Below are positions 50,419 through 57,136 of a DNA stretch of 64,000 nt, one piece after another. Position 1 is the first letter of the stretch. Every line of letters begins with the position of its first letter. A program made the position numbers and the translations under genes. This stretch comes from Albirhodobacter sp048262715 (lineage in GTDB: Bacteria; Pseudomonadota; Alphaproteobacteria; Rhodobacterales; Rhodobacteraceae). Below the pieces are notes generated by a model. That model had not been told where the DNA came from. It saw only the letters and a list, made by a program, of their open reading frames with translations, and made no database searches. The DNA is taken from the NCBI GenBank assembly GCA_048262715.1, contig JBLXEV010000002.1:186001-250000 (forward strand), read 5' to 3'.

Positions 50419-52505
50419 CGGGCCGTCCACAGATCCTGTTCCCGCTGTTCGCGCAGATTGATGCGCTGGCTGGAATCGGCGCGAAAACTGCGCAGCTGCT
50501 CGGGCAGATCGGGGTCGAGCGGCCGCGCGATCTGATCCTGACGCTCCCGCATGGGGTGGTGGATCGCCGCCCCGTCGCCACGATCAAAGAGGTGATGGCC
50601 CCCGCGATTGTGACGGTCGAGGTCGAGGTGATCGCGCATCATCCGGCCCGCAAACGCGGCGCGCCCTCGCGGGTTCTGGTGGCAGATGCGGAGGTGGAAT
50701 TCAGCCTCGTCTTCTTCCATGCGCGCGGCGATTGGCTGGAAAAGCAATTGCCTATGGGCGCGCGCCGCGTGATTTCCGGCAAGATCGAGAGCTTTGATAA
50801 CACAGCACAAATGGTGCATCCCGATCACATTTTGCAGCCCGCGGAGGCGGCGGATTTGCCGCGGTTCGAGCCTGTTTATCCGCTGACCGCGGGGCTTTCG
50901 CAGCGAGTGATTGCGAAAGCTGCCAAGGCGGCGCTGGCCCGTGCCGAGCCGCTGGCGGAATGGGCGGACGGGGCGCTTATCGCCCGCGAGGGCTGGCCCG
51001 ATTGGCGCGCGGCGCTCGAGAAAGCGCATCAGCCCGAAGGGCAGGCCGATCTCGCGCCCACAGCGCCTGCGCGCGCGCGGCTCGCCTATGATGAGTTTTT
51101 CGCGCATCAACTGACCCTCGCCTTGGCCCGCGCCCAATCCCGCCGCGCGCGTGGCCTTGCGACGGTCGGCGATGGCCGGCTGAGCGCGCCCGTGCTGGCC
51201 GCATTGCCCTATCGCCCGACCAATGCGCAGACCCGCGCGATTTCCGAGATTGCGGGCGATATGGCGGCGGAGCGGCGGATGAACCGCTTGCTGCAAGGCG
51301 ATGTCGGCTCGGGCAAAACCCTTGTGGCGCTCCTCGCTCTGCTGATCGCGGTCGAGGCGGGCGGGCAGGGCGTGATGATGGCCCCGACAGAGATCCTCGC
51401 GCGGCAGCATATGGAAAGCCTCGCGCCACTCGCGCAGGCGGCGGGCGTGCGAGTGGAGGTGCTCACCGGGCGGGATCGGAGCGCTGATCGTGCCGCCAAG
51501 CTCGCCGATCTGGCCTCGGGTGCGATTGATATTTTGGTGGGCACCCATGCTGTGTTCCAAAAAGACGTGCATTTCCATGATCTTCGCCTCTCGATCATCG
51601 ATGAGCAGCATCGCTTCGGCGTGGCGCAGCGGATGGAGCTGGGCGCGAAGGGCACGGCGGTGGATGTGCTGGTGATGACCGCAACGCCGATCCCGCGTTC
51701 GCTCAGCCTCGCGCAATATGGCGATATGGATATCTCGGTGATTGATGAGAAACCGCCGGGACGGACGCCTGTCAAAACGGCGCTGGTCGCGGTGGAGCGG
51801 CGTGACGAGGTGGTCGCCCATCTCAAACGCGCGATTGCCGAGGGGCGGCAGGCCTATTGGGTCTGCCCGCTGGTGGAGGAAAGCGAGCTGTCCGATCTCA
51901 CCTCCGCCGAGGTGCGGTTCCGCACTCTGCGCGCGGCGCTGGGGGAAGGCATGGTTGGGCTGGTGCATGGCCAGCTTCCGCCTGCGGAGAAAGATGCCGC
52001 GATGGCAGATTTCGCGGCGGGGCGCACGAAGGTTCTGGTCGCGACAACGGTGATCGAGGTCGGGGTGAACGTCCCCAATGCCTCGATTATGGTCATCGAG
52101 CGGGCAGAGACCTTCGGCCTCGCGCAATTGCATCAGCTGCGCGGGCGGGTCGGGCGCGGGGCGGCGGAGTCGACCTGCCTGCTGATGTATGGCGCGCCTT
52201 TGACGGAGAGCGGCGAGCGCAGGCTGCAAATCCTGCGCGAGACCGAGGACGGCTTCAAGATCGCTGAGGAAGATCTCGCGATCCGTGGCGCGGGCGATGT
52301 GATTGGCACCGCGCAATCGGGCCTGCCGCGATTCCGAATCGCGGATGTTGAACGGCAATCGGGGCTGATGGCACTGGCCCAATCCGATGCGCGCGCCTTG
52401 CTTGCGGTCGATCCCAAGCTGGAAAGCCCGCGTGGAAAGGCAGCGCGGGTGCTTTTGTGGCTGATGGAGCAGGATCGCGCGATCCGTTTGATTTCAGTCG
52501 GTTAA
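50415..52505 (+). CDS. recG: ATP-dependent DNA helicase RecG
   Basis: 696-residue fork-regression helicase. The N-terminal wedge domain has LPHGVVDRRPVATIKEVMAP. The motor has Walker A LQGDVGSGKTLVALLALLIA, motif II IIDEQHRFGVAQRMEL (DEQH) and motif III VMTATPIPRSLSLAQYGDMD. VIEVGVNVPNASIMVIERAE and QLHQLRGRVGRGAAESTCLL complete the helicase core. It is translationally coupled to ligA and ends 40 nt before the SOS-like box at 52545. Confidence 0.97.
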   Translation: MTGRPQILFPLFAQIDALAGIGAKTAQLLGQIGVERPRDLILTLPHGVVDRRPVATIKEVMAPAIVTVEVEVIAHHPARKRGAPSRVLVADAEVEFSLVFFHARGDWLEKQLPMGARRVISGKIESFDNTAQMVHPDHILQPAEAADLPRFEPVYPLTAGLSQRVIAKAAKAALARAEPLAEWADGALIAREGWPDWRAALEKAHQPEGQADLAPTAPARARLAYDEFFAHQLTLALARAQSRRARGLATVGDGRLSAPVLAALPYRPTNAQTRAISEIAGDMAAERRMNRLLQGDVGSGKTLVALLALLIAVEAGGQGVMMAPTEILARQHMESLAPLAQAAGVRVEVLTGRDRSADRAAKLADLASGAIDILVGTHAVFQKDVHFHDLRLSIIDEQHRFGVAQRMELGAKGTAVDVLVMTATPIPRSLSLAQYGDMDISVIDEKPPGRTPVKTALVAVERRDEVVAHLKRAIAEGRQAYWVCPLVEESELSDLTSAEVRFRTLRAALGEGMVGLVHGQLPPAEKDAAMADFAAGRTKVLVATTVIEVGVNVPNASIMVIERAETFGLAQLHQLRGRVGRGAAESTCLLMYGAPLTESGERRLQILRETEDGFKIAEEDLAIRGAGDVIGTAQSGLPRFRIADVERQSGLMALAQSDARALLAVDPKLESPRGKAARVLLWLMEQDRAIRLISVG

Positions 52506-52544
52506 GCCTATTCTCTGCCAAATGTGCGCCCAATGTTCCTCCAT

Positions 52545-52559
52545 GTTCTCATTTAGTTC
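52545..52559 (+). promoter_or_regulatory. LexA (SOS) box GTTC-N7-GTTC
   Basis: GTTC-TCATTTA-GTTC matches the alphaproteobacterial LexA consensus GTTC-N7-GTTC exactly, with an AT-rich spacer. Another GTTC lies at 52535, 6 nt before the first half, so a weaker second site may overlap. The box is 83 bp upstream of the small gene at 52642 and 40 bp after recG. Confidence 0.8.
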
Positions 52560-52641
52560 TTTACTCAGCGTGGAAATAATGAGAACAAAGGGTCAACAAA
52601 CAGTTAACCGCAGCCCAGAAAAGACCTAAAGGAGCCGTAGA

Positions 52642-52764
52642 ATGATCGACCAAATCAAAACGACCCTGAACGAGAACGCATCCACCATCTTCCAAGATGT
52701 CTTGGGCGCAAGCTCGCTGATCGTGATGCTGGTGGTTGGGCTCAATCTGCCGCTGTTTTTCTAA
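52642..52764 (+). CDS. 40-residue single-helix membrane protein behind an SOS box
   Basis: Very short protein: MIDQIKTTLNENASTIFQDV, then a hydrophobic C-terminal helix LGASSLIVMLVVGLNLPLFF. AAAGGAG lies 7 nt before the ATG, and a UUCG terminator follows the gene, so it has the make-up of a complete transcription unit. The LexA box upstream suggests induction by DNA damage. It resembles in plan SidA of Caulobacter, a 29-residue SOS-induced membrane inhibitor of cell division, and toxins such as TisB, but there is no clear sequence match. Function unknown; a role in stopping division or altering the membrane is inferred. Confidence 0.75.
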   Translation: MIDQIKTTLNENASTIFQDVLGASSLIVMLVVGLNLPLFF

Positions 52765-52868
52765 GATTTCGGCCCAAGGGCCATCCCCGCACTGCTTCGC
52801 GCTTTTGATGCTGCTTACCCCTGCAGCGACTGCCTGTTCCGAGCCTCTGGCTCTCGAAAGCGTCACTC

Positions 52869-52897
52869 GCCGCCATCTTCGGATGGCGGCTTTTTCT
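52869..52897 (+). terminator. UUCG-loop terminator after the 40-residue gene
   Basis: GCCGCCATC-TTCG-GATGGCGGC, a perfect 9-bp stem with the extra-stable UUCG loop, followed by TTTTTCTT. It lies 105 nt after the small gene and also just past the 3' end of the converging scaffold gene. Confidence 0.93.
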
Positions 52898-52919
52898 TAT
52901 CTCATAAGGGCTAGGGGGC

Positions 52920-53357
52920 TTAGGCGGCTTCTGCCTGCGCAATTGCGGCGAGGGTCGCATCCAGGGCCAGCAGGATCGACGCGTGGCGATTTGTGTAATC
53001 GCGGGCGGCAAGCAGGACGGAGAATCCGTCAAACGGCGGGGCAGGCGGTTCGGCCCCTTTGAGCATCGCGGAGAGCTCTTCGCGCGCCCGCGCCAGTTCC
53101 GCGCCGCTCTTGCCAATCACCAATCCGCCCAGCACAGAGGCCGAGGCTTGGCCCAAGGCGCAGGCCCGCACATCTTGGGCAAATCGCGACACGCGGCCTT
53201 GTTCCAGATCGAGCGAGACCGTCACTTCCGATCCGCACATCGGCGCGCGCTTGCTGGCACGGGCCTGCGGCGCGTCAATCGGATCGGTCAGCGGAATATC
53301 CGCCGCCAGCGCCAAAAGGCGTTCGGTATAGAGTTTGATCAGGTCGGGATCGCTCAT
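52920..53357 (-). CDS. Fe-S cluster scaffold-like protein (IscU/SufU type)
   Basis: 145-residue IscU-like protein. Two of the three cluster cysteines are seen, in KRAPMCGSEVTVSLDLEQGR and DVRACALGQASASVLGGLVI. The third, which in IscU lies in HCS, is changed: the matching place reads RHASILLALDAT (Cys to Ala). It therefore may bind a cluster differently, carry zinc, or be a helper. The ATG at 53357 follows CGAGGAAA; a longer start at 53396 is not supported. It is the only Fe-S gene in this region. Confidence 0.82.
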   Translation of the reverse strand: MSDPDLIKLYTERLLALAADIPLTDPIDAPQARASKRAPMCGSEVTVSLDLEQGRVSRFAQDVRACALGQASASVLGGLVIGKSGAELARAREELSAMLKGAEPPAPPFDGFSVLLAARDYTNRHASILLALDATLAAIAQAEAA

Positions 53358-53422
53358 GGTTTCCTCGCGCGGGCTTTCGCGATATGTAGCCCTCATTGCC
53401 GCTCATGAAAAGGTCCGCGACC

Positions 53423-53788
53423 ATGTCCGCTTTCGATCCTGCCACGCTGAAATTCGATGCCAACGGGTTGATCCCCGCAATCGCGCAGGATCATGCCAGC
53501 GGCGAGGTGCTGATGATGGCCTGGATGAACGCGCAATCCATTGAGCGGACGCTGGAAAGCGGCCACGTCACCTATTGGTCGCGCTCTCGGCAGAGCTTTT
53601 GGGCGAAGGGCGAAAGCTCGGGTCATATGCAAAAGCTGATTGAGATGCGCGTCGATTGTGATCGCGATTGCCTGCTGATGCTGGTCGATCAAACGGGCCC
53701 AGCCTGCCACACCAATCGCCGGAGCTGCTTCTATACGGCCGTGCAAAATGGCGCCGAGGTTATCCTGACGGAGCCGATGGCAGAGTGA
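53423..53788 (+). CDS. hisI: Phosphoribosyl-AMP cyclohydrolase
   Basis: 121-residue zinc enzyme of histidine synthesis (HisI without the HisE domain). LIPAIAQDHASGEVLMMAWM, then GHVTYWSRSRQSFWAKGESS and VDCDRDCLLMLVDQTGPACH with TNRRSCFYT are the zinc- and substrate-binding parts; the cysteines of RDCL, PACH and SCF are all present. The ATG at 53423 has AAAAGG at 9 nt and was preferred to those at 53396 and 53405. It starts away from the divergent scaffold gene, 65 bp apart. Confidence 0.95.
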   Translation: MSAFDPATLKFDANGLIPAIAQDHASGEVLMMAWMNAQSIERTLESGHVTYWSRSRQSFWAKGESSGHMQKLIEMRVDCDRDCLLMLVDQTGPACHTNRRSCFYTAVQNGAEVILTEPMAE

Positions 53789-53795
53789 TGTCTTG

Positions 53796-53884
53796 CCTCC
53801 GGCGGGGATATTTCGGGCAACCGAAAAGGGGCGCGCTGCCGCGCTTGCCTGCGGTTTCCACAGAGTAAAAATATCCCCCGCGGA
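53796..53884. repeat. Dispersed intergenic inverted repeat, copy 4
   Basis: Left GCCTCCGGCGGGGATATTTC (53795 on) and right AAAATATCCCCCGCGGAGC (to 53886) are the arms, around a central part with CGCTGCCGCGCTTGCC. It lies between converging hisI and gluQ. Confidence 0.85.
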
Positions 53885-53900
53885 GCGGACCCGATCTCCG

Positions 53901-54746
53901 CTAGAGACCGATCAGGGCTTTCACCGCTTCCGGCACCATCCCCTCGGCGCGGAAGGTGCTGATTGCCCGCGCGTCATCACGTTTGGCGAGGCGTTTCCCA
54001 GATGCATCGCGGATCAGGCGGTGGTGATGATAGCGAGGTGTTGGCAGGCCGAGGAGCGCTTGCAAGAGCACATGGATAAAGGTCGCCTCGAACAGATCCT
54101 CGCCGCGCGTCACCTCGGTAATTCCCTGTGCGGCGTCGTCGACCACAACGGCGAGATGATAGGCCGCGCCCATGTCTTTGCGCGAGAGAATGACGTCCCC
54201 GCAATGAGTTAGGAGCCAATCTTGATCCAATGCATGAACACCTGCCTGCAGCCCCGTCTCGGTGAAACACGGCAAATCGGGCAGAGTTTTCAGCGCCGCG
54301 CGCAGATTGAGGCGGATCGTTGGAGCGTCGGCCAGATGTTTGTCACGGCAGGTTCCGGGATAGACGAGCCCGTCCGGCCCGAGGATCGGCGCGCCTTCCT
54401 GCGGGGCATTTAACGCCTCGCGGATATCAGCGCGGGTGCAGGCGCAGCGATAGGTGAGGCCCTTGGCGGCGAGCAGGTCAAGCGCTGCCTGATAGGCTTC
54501 TGCACGCTCGGATTGCCGCATCACGGGCTGCTGCCATGTCAGGCCCAGCCACGCGAGATCGTCAAAAATCTGCGCCTCCCATTGGGGGCGGGCGCGAGAG
54601 CGGTCGAGGTCTTCAATCCGCAGCAGGAATTCGCCCTGATCGGCGCGCTCTGAGGCGATCAGGGCCGCGAGGGCATGGCCCAGATGCAGCGGCCCTGTGG
54701 GGCTTGGCGCGAAACGGGTGCGCTTTAGCTTTGTCCCGCAAGCCAC
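53901..54746 (-). CDS. gluQ: Glutamyl-Q tRNA(Asp) synthetase
   Basis: 281-residue paralogue of glutamyl-tRNA synthetase that adds glutamate to queuosine of tRNA(Asp). TRFAPSPTGPLHLGHALAAL has the HIGH-like HLGH, EFLLRIEDLDRSRARPQWEA the second motif, YRCACTRADIREAL the zinc finger, and RDASGKRLAKRDDARAIST the KMSKS equivalent (KRDDA). The anticodon-binding half is missing, as expected. It begins with GTG (54746), overlapping the end of trmFO by 22 nt, so the two are coupled. Confidence 0.93.
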   Translation of the reverse strand: MACGTKLKRTRFAPSPTGPLHLGHALAALIASERADQGEFLLRIEDLDRSRARPQWEAQIFDDLAWLGLTWQQPVMRQSERAEAYQAALDLLAAKGLTYRCACTRADIREALNAPQEGAPILGPDGLVYPGTCRDKHLADAPTIRLNLRAALKTLPDLPCFTETGLQAGVHALDQDWLLTHCGDVILSRKDMGAAYHLAVVVDDAAQGITEVTRGEDLFEATFIHVLLQALLGLPTPRYHHHRLIRDASGKRLAKRDDARAISTFRAEGMVPEAVKALIGL

Positions 54747-56077
54747 TGGGTAAACACCTCTTTTGCGCGGTCGGTATAGGCTTTGTAACGATCCTTGCGA
54801 CCGCGCCGCCCGCCCTTGGCATCAATCGGTGGGAATAGGCCGAAATTCACATTCATCGGCTGGAAGGTTTTCGCCTCGGCCCCACCGGTGATGTGATGGA
54901 TCAGCGCCCCCATAGCCGTCTCGTTGGAGGGCGGCGGCAGATCGCGGCCCAGGATCTCGGCCGCTGCCATCCGGCCCGCGAGCAAGCCCATGGCAGAGCT
55001 TTCGACATAGCCCTCTACACCGGTGATTTGCCCCGCGAAGCGGATATTCGGGCGCGATTTCAGCCGCATCTGATCATCCAGAAGCGTCGGTGAATTGAGG
55101 AAGGTGTTGCGGTGAATCCCGCCCAAACGTGCGAAGCTGGCGTTCTCTAAACCGGGGATCATCCGGAACACATCCGTCTGCGCGCCGTATTTCATCTTGG
55201 TCTGGAAGCCGACGATATTATAGAGCGTTCCCAAAGCGTTATCGCGGCGCAACTGCACCACCGCATAGGCTTTCACATCGGGCTGATGCGCATTCGTCAA
55301 GCCCACGGGCTTCATCGGGCCAAAGCGCAGTGTCTCGCGCCCGCGCTCGGCCATCACCTCGATCGGCAGGCAGCCATCGAAATATTTCGCGGTCTCGCCC
55401 GCGTGAAATTCGGTCTTCTCGGCGGCCAGAAGCGCGTCGATGAAGGCCTCATATTGCTCCTTGGTCATCGGGCAATTCATATAGGCGGTCTGTTCCTCGA
55501 CCGTCTCGCCCTTGTCATAGCGCGATTGCATCCACGCCACGTCCATATTCACGCTCTCGGCGTAAACAATCGGCGCGATGGCATCGAAAAACGCGAGGCT
55601 ATCGGCGCCGGTTTCCGCCGCAATCGCCTCGGCCAGAGCGCCGGAGGTCAGCGGTCCTGTCGCGATGATCCAATGGCCCTCGGAGGGCAACTCGGTGATC
55701 TCGCCGCTCTCAAACGAGATCATCGGGTGGGCTTTGAGCTTGGCGGTCACCGCTTCCGCAAAGGCTTCGCGGTCCACTGCCAAAGCGCCGCCAGCGGGCA
55801 GGCGATGCTCGCGCGCGGTGGCCATGATCACGCCATCGGCTGCGGCCATCTCCCAATGCAACAGCCCCACCGCATTGCGCTCGTCATCATCCGAGCGGAA
55901 CGAGTTGGAGCAGACCATCTCGGCGTAATTGCCAGTTTGATGCGCGAAGGTGCCGACATCGGGGCGCATCTCATGCAGCACCACGGGGATGCCAAGATTT
56001 GCGGCCTGCCAAGCGGCTTCCGATCCGGCCATTCCGCCGCCGATGATATGGAGAGTTTGGGGGGCTGTATGTGTCAT
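54725..56077 (-). CDS. trmFO: Folate/FAD-dependent tRNA m5U54 methyltransferase TrmFO
   Basis: 450-residue flavoprotein that methylates U54 of tRNA using methylenetetrahydrofolate. TLHIIGGGMAGSEAAWQAAN is the FAD dinucleotide motif, followed by NYAEMVCSNSFRSDDDERNA with the conserved catalytic Cys, and HRNTFLNSPTLLDDQMRLKS near residue 320. The C terminus GGRRGRKDRYKAYTDRAKE is basic. It is upstream of gluQ and also modifies tRNA. Methyl supply links it to the folate enzyme encoded near 22.3 kb. Confidence 0.96.
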   Translation of the reverse strand: MTHTAPQTLHIIGGGMAGSEAAWQAANLGIPVVLHEMRPDVGTFAHQTGNYAEMVCSNSFRSDDDERNAVGLLHWEMAAADGVIMATAREHRLPAGGALAVDREAFAEAVTAKLKAHPMISFESGEITELPSEGHWIIATGPLTSGALAEAIAAETGADSLAFFDAIAPIVYAESVNMDVAWMQSRYDKGETVEEQTAYMNCPMTKEQYEAFIDALLAAEKTEFHAGETAKYFDGCLPIEVMAERGRETLRFGPMKPVGLTNAHQPDVKAYAVVQLRRDNALGTLYNIVGFQTKMKYGAQTDVFRMIPGLENASFARLGGIHRNTFLNSPTLLDDQMRLKSRPNIRFAGQITGVEGYVESSAMGLLAGRMAAAEILGRDLPPPSNETAMGALIHHITGGAEAKTFQPMNVNFGLFPPIDAKGGRRGRKDRYKAYTDRAKEVFTQWLAGQS

Positions 56078-56145
56078 GGCCGCGTGATAGCGCCCGCGCG
56101 GTTAACAAGCAAGCTGTGCTCGTGCGGCAAAGCGATGCGGCATAG

Positions 56146-56180
56146 CAAAACGCCACCGCCATTGCTGGCGATGGCGGTGG
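56146..56180 (-). terminator. Terminator of the beta-barrel protein gene
   Basis: Perfect 10-bp stem (CCACCGCCAT with ATGGCGGTGG) around an 8-nt loop; in the minus direction it is followed by CGTTTTGC. It lies 22 nt after the gene at 56202 and isolates it from trmFO. Confidence 0.85.
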
Positions 56181-56201
56181 AATGCGTCTCCGGCCTAGAG
56201 A

Positions 56202-56948
56202 TTAGAGGCCGGGGAACAGGCCCAAGAGGCTGCGGTTGCCGAAGGTGGTGCCACGGCCCAGATTGATCTTCGCGCCGATGGCCACGAAGCCCTCGGAGGT
56301 GGAACCGAGATCCGTGGACAGCCGCGCGCTGCCGCCTGTGAGGTAGAGGGTTGTGCTATCGTTCACCTGATAATCCGTGCCCAAGGCAATTCGGGTCAGC
56401 TTGGTGTCTTCGCCGAAGTCAACGCGCGCCGCATCAAGGATAAGCCCGAAGTTTCCGCCCATCGCATAGCGCCCGTTGCCGCCGAAGACTGTTGCCTGGT
56501 CCTCCGCATCGCCATTGAATTTGGAGGCGAAGAGTTCGAAATCAACGGCCCCCATGGTGCGGGCATATTCGACGCCGAATCCGTTGACATGGCTGCCGCC
56601 AGATTCTTCGCGTTGCAAGAACCCACCGAAGGCCGCGCCATCCTCGAGATGATAGATCGCATGCAGCCCGTAGCTCTGCGCGGAATCGAAGGTGGTTTCG
56701 TGGTGCACGATATCGATCTGGGCCGAGATCCTCGGGGTGATCGCGAATTCTAGCCCGCTGTCGATTGTGGCCCGATCGACGGTGACCGAAGTGCCCGCGC
56801 CATCGTCTTGCTTGGAGGAGAAGCGCGAATATTCCGCGCCAACGCGCGCACCGGAGAATTCGAAGGCTTTGGCGGTGGTGGTGGCGAAGCTGGCCACGCT
56901 GACGAAGACAGCACCGGCGAGGGCGGCGCGGGAAACAGATTTGCTCAT
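56202..56948 (-). CDS. Exported beta-barrel (porin-like) protein
   Basis: 248-residue outer-membrane protein candidate. Signal peptide: SRAALAGAVFVSVASFATTT with AKA before the mature FEFSGARVGAEYSRF. The mature part alternates polar and hydrophobic residues in about 12-14 strands, for example VDFELFASKFNGDAEDQATV and LTRIALGTDYQVNDSTTLYL, and ends with an aromatic residue pattern (GNRSLLGLFPGL) unlike the usual terminal Phe. The family is not recognised; it resembles small porins of Rhodobacterales in plan. Specificity unknown. Confidence 0.75.
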   Translation of the reverse strand: MSKSVSRAALAGAVFVSVASFATTTAKAFEFSGARVGAEYSRFSSKQDDGAGTSVTVDRATIDSGLEFAITPRISAQIDIVHHETTFDSAQSYGLHAIYHLEDGAAFGGFLQREESGGSHVNGFGVEYARTMGAVDFELFASKFNGDAEDQATVFGGNGRYAMGGNFGLILDAARVDFGEDTKLTRIALGTDYQVNDSTTLYLTGGSARLSTDLGSTSEGFVAIGAKINLGRGTTFGNRSLLGLFPGL

Positions 56949-57084
56949 TTTAGCCTCAAGGGTTTGTTCTTATTGTGCGGAGCTCTGTCTGGTTCAGGTA
57001 AAGACGTCAATCGGTTTCTTGGCATCGCTCTGGCAGAGGGAACGGTGGCGAGAGCGGTGTCTGCAAAGGCCTCAACCCATCGAC

Positions 57085-57108
57085 ATAGAAAAGGGGCCCG
57101 AAGGCCCC
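57085..57108 (-). terminator. UUCG-loop terminator of gyrA
   Basis: In the minus direction AGGGGCC-TTCG-GGCCCCT is followed by TTTCT, 29 nt after the gyrA stop. A short, stable terminator. Confidence 0.88.
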
Positions 57109-57136
57109 TGTTTCCGATTTTGAGAAGGCAAAGGCC

